NCBI GenBank assembly: GCA_003159675.1
Contig: PLQC01000129.1
Span: forward strand, 1 to 34,551
From: Limisphaerales bacterium
GTDB taxonomy: Bacteria; Verrucomicrobiota; Verrucomicrobiia; Limisphaerales; BOG-1460
Length of the DNA: 34,551 bases
Direction of reading: 5' to 3'
The notes beneath the pieces are model-generated. The model made no database searches, had not been told where the DNA came from, and saw nothing but the letters and a program-made list of their open reading frames with translations. The translations under genes were made by a program, and so were the position numbers. Below, piece after piece: positions 1-8,698 of the stretch (positions within the stretch are counted from its first letter, which is position 1; each line of letters begins with the position of its first letter).

Positions 1-1
1 C

Positions 2-67
2 GCCGGTCACTTTGACAGAAAGTCCGGCCGCTGGGGCAACCGCCGCGTGCCCGTGCGCTTGAGTTGA
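2..67 (+). CDS. C-terminal fragment of an unidentified protein (partial, 5' end outside window)
   Basis: An open frame enters from the left edge and ends with TGA at 65-67. It encodes about 21 residues ending in GRWGNRRVPVRLS. The basic, Gly/Arg/Trp-containing tail resembles real coding sequence more than random sequence, but it is too short to assign a family. It would be the 3' end of a plus-strand gene converging on the kinase gene, leaving about 59 bases between the two stops. It may also be chance. Confidence 0.3.
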   Translation, partial: AGHFDRKSGRWGNRRVPVRLS

Positions 68-126
68 TTCCCACCGCCGGCGCCAGGAAGACTCGGCAGC
101 TCAGAGAACCGCAACGGCGCGGAACG

Positions 127-2394
127 CTACACCAGCAGATCGCCAAGTGGATCAGCAACGATTTTATCAATCTCTGAAATCTGATGGTGAGCTTTCAATC
201 CCGAGAAAACCGAGAGGAGAACAAGCAAAGCAAATGCGAAGACAAGCAATAGTCGGCCTTGATATTTTCTCCAGCCTGCCGGGCGGATGTGATAGCCGGT
301 GATTCGCCAACTGCCATCCGGCTGCTTGGAGCAGGTACTGGTTTCCACTGCCGCGAGCAAGCCGTCGAACGACGTGTTAAATTTCGTTTCCAGGCGCGTC
401 CCAACGGCGGCGTCCTTCAGGGAACGCATCTTGCGGGAATACGAATACGTTATGGAACGCAACTTGCGGGAAATGACTTTGCCCAGTGGTCGCCTGACTT
501 TTTCCAACCGGGCCACCCATTCCTCCTTGTTGATGGTGCGCTGAAAGGAATCCGCCGCCAATTCCCAGCTTTCCGCGTATTTCCCGCTGTCCACGATTGC
601 CAGCCAGGATTTATCATCGGTGGGCTGGGCGGGGAATGAATTTGCAAATTGGATTGATATTTTACGCGAGAGGGGTCCCACGACCACGGCCAGTTTGGTG
701 AGGAGATTGACGAGGAACAGGATGAGGAACAGAAACAAACCAGCGTCAATGATGGATATGGCAATCCCCGCCGCAACCCGGGCGATGCCGGGCAGTGAGT
801 TGACAGCGGCCAGCGCAGTCGTGATGGGGCCAGGCAACAGTCCGCTCAACACGTCCAGCAACGGTCGCTTGCCGAGCATTGCGATAAATGCCACACATAG
901 AAAAAACCACATCGCCTGATTCCGCCTGGACGGAGTCTTTGCCTCGGAGTGATGCCCCACCGGAAGCCTGCTTCCGGTGCGGGCTCGAATGGCCTCCTGC
1001 AGCGCAAAATACCATTCGTTTAAGACGATCTGGTTCTCCCAGATCTTCTTCTTGGGATTCGTCAAATGGTACCTCACCCAAGTCCGAACCGTATTGAGCG
1101 GCGGTGTGGGAGTGAACAACAGCGTGCGTGAAACACCCTGCTCGGTGAAGGTCACCGACATGTAATTGGCCGGCATTAACAACAGCTTGATGAACGACAT
1201 GGGATAGCTGCCCTTAGCCAATGCGCAAATGGACGACAGGGGAATCTTCACCACCGACCAACCGCTGTCGAAGCTAAGCATTTCGCTGTCCAAGCGCAAT
1301 TCGCCCTTCGCCTGGCAGATGTAAAGGAGGCGGCCCAGGAGGGTGCGCAGGTGTTCGGGCGTGCTGACGTAGCACAGGGAAACCTTCGGCAGGCTGTCCG
1401 ACGTCGGCGCGGACTCGGCGGAAGTGCGGGGCGTCGTCGCAATCGTTTCCACCATCGTCTTCACTTCGCTGACTTGCTGGTAGCGGAGTTCGGGTTTCTG
1501 TTCCAATGCGCGCAGCACGACTTCATCAAGACGCACGTCAATTTGAACTTTTGACGACGGAGGTTCGAGGCGTTTGCCGGGCAGTTCGCCTGTGAGCATT
1601 TCGTAGAACACAACGCCGAGCGAATAGATGTCAGCGCGGCTATCCACGCGTTGCGGATCGGTTTTCTGTTCGGGTGCGCTGTAACCAGGCGTTCCAACGG
1701 CGCTTTGGGTGGCGTTTTCCGGCGCGGCAGTTCCGCCGCCGCTACACCGGCCGTTGACCGTGCCCAGCATTTTGGCGATGCCAAAATCAGCAACTTTCAC
1801 CCGGCCGACTTTGTCGAGCAGCAGGTTCTCCGGTTTGATGTCCCGGTGGATAATGCCCCGGTCGTGGGCGAATTGCAGCGCGTCGCACAGCGGTGGCACG
1901 ATTGCCAGCGCCTCCTCGGGGGCAATCTTCCGCGTGCGCAAAAGCTGGCGTAAATTCACACCGTCCACAAATTCCATGAGGAGAAAATAGAACCCGCCCG
2001 CCTGCCCGAAGTCGTAAATGGTGACGATGTTCGGATGGTTCAACGCCGCGAGCGCCTGAGCCTCGCGCGTGAAGCGGTCGGCGAATTTCGCGTCGCGCAC
2101 GCGCTCTGGCGCGAGAAGTTTCAGCGCGACAAGACGGTTCAAGGTTTTTTGCCGGGCCTTGTAAACCACACCCATACCGCCGCGTCCGAGACATTCAAGG
2201 ATTTCAAGCTGTGGAAAATGCGGGGCAATCTGTTCGGGCGGCAGCGGCGGTTGTGCGGCAGAGGTGTCGTCGGTGAAAGCGGTTTCCGTTTTCAGGTTCA
2301 GCGCCATGAGGCAATTGGGGCACAGCCCGGCGGGCGCATTCTCTGGAAGCGGCGTGCCGCACTGCGGACATTTCGGCAATGATTCGTTGCTCAT
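127..2394 (-). CDS. Membrane-anchored Ser/Thr protein kinase with N-terminal zinc ribbon
   Basis: This 755-residue protein is a Hanks-type kinase. An N-terminal zinc ribbon has Cys9, Cys12, Cys25 and Cys28 (CPQCG...CPNC). The kinase domain spans about residues 64-320, with the glycine loop LGRGGMGVVYK at 69-79, the ATP-binding Lys92 (VALKLL), the catalytic loop HRDIKPENLL with Asp185, DFG at 203-205 and the activation segment end GTPGYSAPEQ. The activation loop carries a Gly/Ala-rich insertion (about 212-232). After the kinase comes a mostly beta region (about 335-445) of unknown fold, then two or more hydrophobic segments (about 495-590) and a last membrane helix near 725-745, so the kinase should face the cytoplasm. 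It lies 48 bases downstream of an ECF sigma gene on the same strand, so co-transcription is likely. Sigma-kinase neighbours of this kind are known in Planctomycetes and Verrucomicrobia. Substrate and signal are not visible. Confidence 0.9.
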   Translation of the reverse strand: MSNESLPKCPQCGTPLPENAPAGLCPNCLMALNLKTETAFTDDTSAAQPPLPPEQIAPHFPQLEILECLGRGGMGVVYKARQKTLNRLVALKLLAPERVRDAKFADRFTREAQALAALNHPNIVTIYDFGQAGGFYFLLMEFVDGVNLRQLLRTRKIAPEEALAIVPPLCDALQFAHDRGIIHRDIKPENLLLDKVGRVKVADFGIAKMLGTVNGRCSGGGTAAPENATQSAVGTPGYSAPEQKTDPQRVDSRADIYSLGVVFYEMLTGELPGKRLEPPSSKVQIDVRLDEVVLRALEQKPELRYQQVSEVKTMVETIATTPRTSAESAPTSDSLPKVSLCYVSTPEHLRTLLGRLLYICQAKGELRLDSEMLSFDSGWSVVKIPLSSICALAKGSYPMSFIKLLLMPANYMSVTFTEQGVSRTLLFTPTPPLNTVRTWVRYHLTNPKKKIWENQIVLNEWYFALQEAIRARTGSRLPVGHHSEAKTPSRRNQAMWFFLCVAFIAMLGKRPLLDVLSGLLPGPITTALAAVNSLPGIARVAAGIAISIIDAGLFLFLILFLVNLLTKLAVVVGPLSRKISIQFANSFPAQPTDDKSWLAIVDSGKYAESWELAADSFQRTINKEEWVARLEKVRRPLGKVISRKLRSITYSYSRKMRSLKDAAVGTRLETKFNTSFDGLLAAVETSTCSKQPDGSWRITGYHIRPAGWRKYQGRLLLVFAFALLVLLSVFSGLKAHHQISEIDKIVADPLGDLLV

Positions 2395-2442
2395 GCCCGA
2401 TGCTTACCGGTTGACGGAAGGTTGTTACACGGTGGGTTCATT

Positions 2443-3186
2443 TTATTTTCCAGCCAGGGCGGCGGCGAGATGCCGTAATTCACCGGCCACATCCGCTTGG
2501 TCCGAAAGCGTCTGTGAAATCTCCTCGCGATATATTTCGCGGAATCGTTTCCGCAGCCGATGCACCGCTACGCGAGCCGCTCCTTCGTTCATGCCGAGGC
2601 GAGATGCCACTGTTACATAATCAATCGCTCCAGGCGCAGCCATGAGGCAACCCTTGAGCGCCTCAAAATCGCCGGGTTTTCCTGCCGCCGCAAATTCTGC
2701 GCGCAGCCGATTCACCGTCAAATCAAGTAACGTCAATGCCCACTGTTTATCGAAAGTTTCGTCCGCAGCAAGCGTGGCCGAATGATCGGCGGCATAGCGA
2801 CTTTCGGCGAATTCCGTGTCAAACGGCACCTGTGATTGGCCGCCGCCGCGACGTTGGGCGGAAGCCCGCCGCCATTCCTTGCTCATGAAGTTTTTCAACG
2901 CCACGATCAGGAACGTCCGCAACTTGCCTTTTTCGCGGTCGGCGGAATCCAGCCAGCGTTTTTCGAGCAGGCGGCAGAAGAATTCCTGCGTGAGGTCTTG
3001 CGCGTCGTGTGGCGATTGACCGCAACGGCGGACGTAAGCGTAAAGCGGATACCAGTAGGCGCGGCAGAGGGCTTCCAGCGCCTCCGCCGATTCTGGCGCG
3101 TCCTTCCGTGTCGCTGCCAATACCAGCGACCATCGTGTGTGCGGAAAGATTCGCGGCGCTTCGTTGGATGAAGTGAGGCTGCTCAT
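2443..3186 (-). CDS. ECF-type RNA polymerase sigma factor linked to a Ser/Thr kinase
   Basis: A 247-residue sigma-70 family regulator. The N-terminus contains FPHTRWSLVLAATR, which I associate with the sigma group found beside Ser/Thr kinases in Planctomycetes and Verrucomicrobia. Region 2 is represented by DAQDLTQEFFCRLLEKRWL and the following basic helix (LRTFLIVALKNFMSKEWRRA). Region 4 is the helix-turn-helix DYVTVASRLGMNEGAARVAV followed by HRLRKRFREIYREEI. The start at 3186 (MSSLTSSNEAP) was chosen because the residues encoded upstream to 3270 do not look like a sigma N-terminus. The kinase gene follows at 48 bases, and no anti-sigma gene is visible, so phosphorylation by the kinase is the likely control. 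The family assignment is firm; the partnership is inferred from gene order. Confidence 0.9.
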   Translation of the reverse strand: MSSLTSSNEAPRIFPHTRWSLVLAATRKDAPESAEALEALCRAYWYPLYAYVRRCGQSPHDAQDLTQEFFCRLLEKRWLDSADREKGKLRTFLIVALKNFMSKEWRRASAQRRGGGQSQVPFDTEFAESRYAADHSATLAADETFDKQWALTLLDLTVNRLRAEFAAAGKPGDFEALKGCLMAAPGAIDYVTVASRLGMNEGAARVAVHRLRKRFREIYREEISQTLSDQADVAGELRHLAAALAGK

Positions 3187-3282
3187 GGAAATATCGTATC
3201 CAGATGAATTACCGGAAACGAGGTGGTTGTTACAGAAGAAGTGTGAGAAAGTTGCCCCTCTCAAACGCAATTGATAATCACC

Positions 3283-4398
3283 TTAAACATCTCCCGGCTT
3301 GGGGGAACGTGGCCCGCGGCTCGCGCTCACAGGGCGGAAGTGTTTCCAATCGTCAATTGTGGCTTGTTTCATTGCTTCGGCGGCCTTGAAAAGCCATTTC
3401 GGATGCCGGTCACGCAAATCAGCACCAACCTTTTTTGCCGCACTTTTTGTCCCAAGATGAATATTGGCCGTTTCGAATCCCATGGCGTATAACAGCTTCA
3501 ACCCGTTTCTTCTCGTGGGTAATTGATTCAATTCGATTCGCCTGCAATCGGGTGCCAGCCGCCTAATCAACCAATGCTGATGCAACGACACCATCGGGTC
3601 GGAAACACGAACAGCATGATCGATTGCCGTCTTGTAAAATATTTCAGTCTTAACCTGACGGTTTTCGCTCCAACCCCATGCCGATTGAGTCAATTCCTTG
3701 GCCTCACGAGCAATAAATCCATCCCGCCATTCAGCCAATAGCGTAAATCGCCTTCGCCCCAGACTGCCCAAGCCGGCTTGACGATGCACCACGCGAAACG
3801 GCAATCGTGATTCCGGCAAAGCCCGGACCAAAGCGCCTCTAATGTCCGGGGGCAGCTTGGTTGCAACCGGCCACTGCTTCAACTTGTCCCAATATCGCGT
3901 TGGATCGCGCAGTTCATTCTGGGCGAGGTCACGCAACCAACGATGATGTTCGGCCAACACGAATGGCTGCCCGCCTTTTTCAATCCCTTTGGTGTATCCA
4001 GTTAGGATTGCACCACAGGCGTTTTGGGGATCGCAAGATAGAGTCCCTTCGCTTATCGCAATGTTGGCGCTGGTCGCCAAGCGCACCAAGTCAACCGCAT
4101 AAGGAACTTCACAGACTTCATCAAAATCATTTACTCCCCAGATCAACCGCCCCTCCCAATCACGCCAAGTGCCGAAATTCTCGACATGGAGATCGCCAAC
4201 CCCAAGCACCGATGGCAGACTCACCAGTTCGGGGCAGGCTTCCGGCCACAACTGCGCCCAGCGATAGAAAGTTGCCCGCAGGAATTGGAAGACGTCTTCC
4301 GCCATCCGCTGATGCTTCAATTTCAGATCCGCTTCGATAAGCGGAATCTTTTTGCTTAACCAAACCTCGTAAGCTTTGGTTGCCAGCTTAACATCCAT
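3283..4398 (-). CDS. DUF2252 family protein
   Basis: A 371-residue protein matching DUF2252 by recall of its motifs: GVGDLHVENFGTW in the first third, followed closely by WGVNDFDEV and an aliphatic/aromatic C-terminal half. The HxENFG and NDFDE pair resembles the catalytic and metal-binding loops of kinase-like phosphotransferases, so a nucleotide-dependent phosphotransferase is possible, but no reaction is established that I know of. The frame stays open upstream to 4512. I chose ATG at 4398 (MDVKLATKAYEVW) because longer versions would run into the upstream permease gene, which ends at 4431, and the extra residues are Cys-rich and low quality. The 32-base gap from the permease suggests one transcript. 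The region looks more AT-rich than genes further right. Confidence 0.8.
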   Translation of the reverse strand: MDVKLATKAYEVWLSKKIPLIEADLKLKHQRMAEDVFQFLRATFYRWAQLWPEACPELVSLPSVLGVGDLHVENFGTWRDWEGRLIWGVNDFDEVCEVPYAVDLVRLATSANIAISEGTLSCDPQNACGAILTGYTKGIEKGGQPFVLAEHHRWLRDLAQNELRDPTRYWDKLKQWPVATKLPPDIRGALVRALPESRLPFRVVHRQAGLGSLGRRRFTLLAEWRDGFIAREAKELTQSAWGWSENRQVKTEIFYKTAIDHAVRVSDPMVSLHQHWLIRRLAPDCRRIELNQLPTRRNGLKLLYAMGFETANIHLGTKSAAKKVGADLRDRHPKWLFKAAEAMKQATIDDWKHFRPVSASRGPRSPKPGDV

Positions 4399-4430
4399 AA
4401 ATAGGGTCAGCCATATTCCGTCACATTCAC

Positions 4431-5660
4431 TCAGTGCAACAGAACGACCCAGACAAGCAGGCCTGCCAGTGCTGCCAAGGTCACAGAAAACCCCAGTCTG
4501 GCAAAGTCCCAAAAAGAAATGTTTATCCCCATTCCCCGCGCTTGTTGGACGACAATGATATTGGACACACTCCCGATAATGATGAGGCTGCCGCCGAAAC
4601 TGTTGGCTAATGCCAGAATATATGATGTGACGGGATTTGCGGGATTGACAATTTTAAGCAGCAACATCACGGTCGCCGAATTGCCAATCAAATTGGTCAG
4701 CACCGTCGTCATCAAAGTCAAATTGAATGGGGAATTGAGATCGAATCCGCCTTGTGCCAGCCACTGAACGGCGTGGTCGCCATAACCAGTGGATTGAAAG
4801 GCTCCGGTGACAACAAACAGCCCCATAAAAAGCACAAGAATCGGCCAATCCACCAGTCCGAGCAAATCGTCGGTGCGAAATTTGGTGCTGGCCAGATGGA
4901 TGCCGGCGACAGCCAAGGCGATAATTTCTTTGGGCAGCGAAGTGAAAAAAAGACCGATAGCCACGACGAGAATGATTATCCCCTTGATGGTGTGAACCCG
5001 GTTAAAAGGATAGGTTTGCTGCGCCGATTCATTTTGATTGGGCAGAGAAGCCTGGAGATTGTTTCGTGACATGAGCCAGATGATTCCATAAGCGGCACCC
5101 ATGGCAAAAATGACCGGCACACTGCTCCAAAGAATATAGCGACCAAAATCCAAATGCGCAATTTGGCCGATCAACATGTTCTGAGGATTGCCGATGAGCG
5201 TCGCCGCCGCTCCGATGTTGCTGGATATTGCCAGCGCAATCAAAAATGGGCCGGGGTTGATTTGTTTGCGCAGGAGCGTGACACCTACAATGGGCGCAAA
5301 AACGAAGCAAACAATGTCGTGATTAAGGAAGGCGGAAAGTCCGCCGGTTATCACCATCAGAATGAGTAAAAACCGTGCGGGATGTCCAAATCGATTGGCA
5401 AAGCCAGCAGCCACTTTATCATAAAACCCTGACAGACGAAGTTGGGCGGAGATCACAAAAAAACCGAAAAGCAAACAAACCGTCTGCCAGTTGATATAGG
5501 CAACGGCCTGTGCCGTGGTAACTCCGCCGAAAATCATCATGCCAATTGCACCCAACAAAGCGATGCCGGCACGATTGAGCTTCAATCCCGGAATGCGTCC
5601 GATAGCGATCCCGACATAAGTAATCACGAAAATCAGCAAAATGACCGTGGCGGGTTCCAT
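4431..5660 (-). CDS. ArsB/NhaD/SLC13-type anion permease
   Basis: A 409-residue inner-membrane transporter with about ten to eleven hydrophobic segments, close to the normal length for the ArsB/NhaD and SLC13 superfamily. Characteristic parts are the re-entrant loop region SAFLNHDIVCFVFAPI, then SSNIGAAATLIGNPQNMLIG, and a second inverted copy near the C-terminus (LTNLIGNSATVMLLL, then ANSFGGSLIIIGSVSNIIV). The paired SNxGxAATxxGNPQN signature is typical of this superfamily. Arsenite, citrate, sulfate or Na+/H+ exchange cannot be distinguished from sequence alone. No arsR or arsC is nearby, so arsenic export has no contextual support. The start at 5660 (MEPATVILL) puts the first helix immediately at the N-terminus; an upstream ATG at 5708 would add 16 non-hydrophobic residues. 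It is probably co-transcribed with the DUF2252 gene 32 bases downstream. Confidence 0.8.
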   Translation of the reverse strand: MEPATVILLIFVITYVGIAIGRIPGLKLNRAGIALLGAIGMMIFGGVTTAQAVAYINWQTVCLLFGFFVISAQLRLSGFYDKVAAGFANRFGHPARFLLILMVITGGLSAFLNHDIVCFVFAPIVGVTLLRKQINPGPFLIALAISSNIGAAATLIGNPQNMLIGQIAHLDFGRYILWSSVPVIFAMGAAYGIIWLMSRNNLQASLPNQNESAQQTYPFNRVHTIKGIIILVVAIGLFFTSLPKEIIALAVAGIHLASTKFRTDDLLGLVDWPILVLFMGLFVVTGAFQSTGYGDHAVQWLAQGGFDLNSPFNLTLMTTVLTNLIGNSATVMLLLKIVNPANPVTSYILALANSFGGSLIIIGSVSNIIVVQQARGMGINISFWDFARLGFSVTLAALAGLLVWVVLLH

Positions 5661-6291
5661 CTTAGTGCATTTAATAATCGTGTTCGGAAGCCTAACGAAC
5701 TGAGCCACGCCGGGCCAAAGATGTCAACCGCGACCACACGCGACTTCCCGTAAAATCTGTACAACTACAGCGTCTTCTTCCCTGCTGCCTTTGCCTTCGC
5801 CCCTCTCGCTTTGGCCAGCTCAGAGAGGCGGTTGCGCGCTGCTGCCGAGGAAACGGTGAAGCTTTGCGGTAAGAGTGTGAATTTGATCCTTGATTGCGGC
5901 AGCCCGTCGCAACTGATCCGGTGATAAGTCTGTTACGTTCATAGGGTGGCTAATCAGCCACATGGGGCCAAGAGAGTCAAGCAGGACAATTGAAGCACGC
6001 ACAGGACGAGTTGACTCAAATTAAAAGACACCGGGGAGGGGAAACTGGGGGGAGGCGAAAAGTTTCGATCGCACCATGAATTGGCTCGCCATGGACTACA
6101 GTTTGTGCCAGTTTGTGAAGAGGTTGTCTGATGTTTTGTGGTGCCGTGCACTTCAAATCAAATGCCTGGGCTGCTGGATTTCGGACAGGGACTCGACAGA
6201 ATCGGATAAGCAATTCGGCCTGACAATCCTTGCAATGCCACCTATGAGTTTCAGCAGCCTGCCTGTTCCCCCAGGAAACCCGGACTGCGTC
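5661..6291. other. Gene-poor stretch between divergent permease and GH44 genes
   Basis: This roughly 630-base gap lies between the minus-strand permease start and the plus-strand GH44 start, so it should hold promoters for both. The only coding signal I see is the broken small gene at 5765-5942. A TTGACT at 6011-6016 resembles a -35 box, but no convincing -10 box follows at the right spacing. The plus-strand frame is open from 6076, but the residues it encodes before 6292 do not resemble a protein N-terminus or signal peptide. Confidence 0.5.
5765..5942 (-). pseudogene. Frameshifted small basic-tail protein gene
   Basis: ATG at 5940-5942 opens a short reading frame starting MNVTDLSPDQLRRAAAIKD, a helical segment followed by LTAKLHRFLGSSA, and it stops at 5820-5822. 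Shifting frame near position 5835 instead gives AARNRLSELAKARGAKAKAA and then GKKTL before TAG at 5765-5767. The two pieces together resemble a type of small Verrucomicrobia protein with a helical N-terminus and a Lys/Ala/Arg-rich DNA-binding-like tail ending in AKAKAxGKK. The basic linker normally expected between them is short or missing, so a deletion with frameshift is likely. Alternatively the 40-residue short form may be functional, or the site may be a sequencing error. Confidence 0.5.
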
Positions 6292-8622
6292 ATGACCGGC
6301 GGTTGTTGTTTGGGAATGCGGGCGCCGCGTTGGCTTTCAGTCTTGCTGCTGTTGGCGGGAGTGACCCTCCAGACCGTGGCCCAGATGAATCAGGTTATTT
6401 ACAACGATTCATTGCAGAACGGGTGGATGAATTATGGATGGACGAAAATTGACTATGCCAATACCAGCGTCGTCCATTCCGGTTCCGATTCCATCGCCGT
6501 CACAATCACGAATGGCTATCAGGCGATTTACCTGGGGCACAACTCCTTCGATTCGACGCCTTACACGAATCTGACGTTCTGGATCAGCGGCGGGAGCTCG
6601 GGCGGCCAGCAATTGAACGTGCAGGCGATTGTCGGGGACATGGCTCAATCCGCCGTGTCGCTGTCGGCGTTGGTCACCAACTGGCAGCAAATCACCCTTT
6701 CACTTGCCTCGCTGAATGCCGCCAATCAGCCGAACGCCTCCGGATTCTGGCTTGAGGACCGGACCGGTCTGGCGCAGCCGACGTTTTATCTGGATGACAT
6801 CTCGCTGCTCACCAATGGGGTCGCGACGGCAACCAATACGCCGGTCACCATCGCCGTGGACGCCCAACTGAACCGGCATGCCATCAGCCCTCTGATTTAC
6901 GGAGTGGCTTTTGCCTCCTCAAACCAGCTTTCGGATCTGAACTTCGCGATCAACCGCTCGGGCGGCAACAACGAGACGCGATACAACTGGCAGCTCAGCG
7001 CGCACAACATCGACGCGGATTGGTACTTTGAAAGCGTCGAGGACGGCTCCGCCACGCCAGGGGCGGCCGCTGACGATTTCGTTGCCAATAGCAAGAACGG
7101 CTATGCTCAGGCGATGATCACCATTCCCATGATCGGCTGGACCGCGAAGCTGGGACCCACCCGGAACTCTCTCTGGAGTTACTCGATCGCAAACTATGGT
7201 CCGCAGACCGGCCACGATCCCTACAACGCGGACGCCGGCAACGGCACCGGGACGAACAGCGCCACGCATACCAGTTGGCTTATCACCACCAACAATCCAA
7301 ACGACGCGAATTCACCGGTGGATTCAACTTTCCAGCAGGGTTATGTCCAACACCTGATGAATGTCTGGGGTTCATCCACCAACGGTGGCGTGCGGTATTA
7401 CCTCATGGACAACGAACACAGCATCTGGTTCGAGACGCACCAGGACGTCCATCCGGCGGGACCCAGAATGCAGGAAATCCGGGACAAGATCCTTGATTAC
7501 GCCGGGATGGTGAAATCCAACGACCCCAACGCGCTGGTGTGCGCGCCCGAGGAATGGGGCTGGTCGGGTTACTTCTACAGCGGTTACGACCAGCAAAACC
7601 CCGGATTCCAGGACCGCACCCTCAACGGCGGCTGGGATTACATGCCGTGGCTCCTGAATCAGATCTGGCAGCACGACACCAATACCGGCCGGCGGCTGCT
7701 CGATTACTTCACATTGCACTGCTATCCGCAGGGCGGCGAAAGCGGCGACGATGTGTCCACCACCACCCAACTTTTGCGGAACAAATCCACCCGCCAGTTC
7801 TGGGACACCAATTACGTCGATCAGAGTTGGATCGGGCTACAGCCGACAAACACGATCCTGATGCTCATCCCGCGCATGAAGAACTGGGCGGCGTCCAATT
7901 ATCCCGGCACGAAGATCGGCATCACCGAATACAACTGGGGCGCCGAAACCAACATCAACGGAGCCACCGCGCAGGCGGACATCCTCGGCATATTCGGCCG
8001 CGAAGGATTGGACCTGGCGACGCGCTGGACCACTCCCGCCGCCACTTCACCCACGTACAAATCGATGAAGCTCTATCGCAACTACGATGGCAACAAATCC
8101 GCCTTCGGCGACAACAGCGTCAGCACCTCCGACCCGAACCCCGACATCGTCTCCGCCTTCGCCGCGCTGCGGTCCTCCGACGCGGCGCTGACGGTGATGG
8201 TCATCAACAAGCAGTTGAGCGCCACCGCGACGGTTGCCCTGAGCCTCACCAACTTTTTGGGCGCCGGCACGGCCCAGGTATGGCAGCTCACCTCGGCCAA
8301 TTCCATCAACCGCCTGAGCGACGTCGGTCTGACGGGGAGCACCTTGATCGACACGGTCCCGGCCCAGAGCATCACGCTGTTTGTTCTGCCGGCGGGAACT
8401 CCGCCTTCGCCTCCGGTGCTGACACGGCCGGCCATCAGTTCCACCAACACCTTCTGCTTCTGGTTGAACGGCCAGGCCGGCCAGCGCTATGTGATCCAAT
8501 CCACCGCCGCGTTGCCGAACTGGTCGCCCGTTCAGACGAACACCCTGTCGGGCGGCTCGACCAATTTCGTGTTCCCCATTCCGGCCACGCAGCTATTCTA
8601 CCGGGCGCAATGGGCGCCCTGA
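6292..8622 (+). CDS. Secreted GH44 endoglucanase/xyloglucanase
   Basis: A 776-residue secreted glycoside hydrolase assigned to family GH44, whose members cleave internal beta-1,4 bonds in cellulose and xyloglucan with retention. A signal peptide (APRWLSVLLLLAGVTLQTVAQ) precedes a jelly-roll, carbohydrate-binding-like region (about residues 35-180), then the catalytic TIM barrel starting near VDAQLNRHAISPLIYGVAF. The acid/base candidate is Glu375 in NEHSIWFETHQDVHP and the nucleophile candidate is Glu546 in GITEYNWGAE. Their spacing (171) is close to that recalled for clostridial GH44 enzymes. The C-terminal about 65 residues (AGQRYVIQST...NWSP...FYRAQW) form a small beta domain common at the ends of secreted verrucomicrobial proteins. 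The start at 6292 gives a normal signal peptide; ATG 6316 is an alternative, while 6076 is not credible. A sigma factor gene follows 76 bases downstream. Confidence 0.85.
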   Translation: MTGGCCLGMRAPRWLSVLLLLAGVTLQTVAQMNQVIYNDSLQNGWMNYGWTKIDYANTSVVHSGSDSIAVTITNGYQAIYLGHNSFDSTPYTNLTFWISGGSSGGQQLNVQAIVGDMAQSAVSLSALVTNWQQITLSLASLNAANQPNASGFWLEDRTGLAQPTFYLDDISLLTNGVATATNTPVTIAVDAQLNRHAISPLIYGVAFASSNQLSDLNFAINRSGGNNETRYNWQLSAHNIDADWYFESVEDGSATPGAAADDFVANSKNGYAQAMITIPMIGWTAKLGPTRNSLWSYSIANYGPQTGHDPYNADAGNGTGTNSATHTSWLITTNNPNDANSPVDSTFQQGYVQHLMNVWGSSTNGGVRYYLMDNEHSIWFETHQDVHPAGPRMQEIRDKILDYAGMVKSNDPNALVCAPEEWGWSGYFYSGYDQQNPGFQDRTLNGGWDYMPWLLNQIWQHDTNTGRRLLDYFTLHCYPQGGESGDDVSTTTQLLRNKSTRQFWDTNYVDQSWIGLQPTNTILMLIPRMKNWAASNYPGTKIGITEYNWGAETNINGATAQADILGIFGREGLDLATRWTTPAATSPTYKSMKLYRNYDGNKSAFGDNSVSTSDPNPDIVSAFAALRSSDAALTVMVINKQLSATATVALSLTNFLGAGTAQVWQLTSANSINRLSDVGLTGSTLIDTVPAQSITLFVLPAGTPPSPPVLTRPAISSTNTFCFWLNGQAGQRYVIQSTAALPNWSPVQTNTLSGGSTNFVFPIPATQLFYRAQWAP

Positions 8623-8698
8623 TCTTCAGGAAGACCCCGCGCCCTTTTCTCGCGCGAAAGTTGTCGGATTTCGCAATCGGCGGCAGTTAATTAGTGAC

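Noticed and set aside
4431-5660. Arsenite exporter arsB with an ars operon
   Set aside because: No arsR, arsC or arsA is nearby and the superfamily carries many anions, so the specific name is not supported.
6076-6291. Upstream start for the GH44 gene
   Set aside because: It would place about 72 Cys/Trp-containing residues before an obvious signal peptide.
7539-8690. Plus-strand frame of 383 codons overlapping the GH44 3' half
   Set aside because: Arg/His/Pro-rich out-of-frame translation of the GH44 gene.
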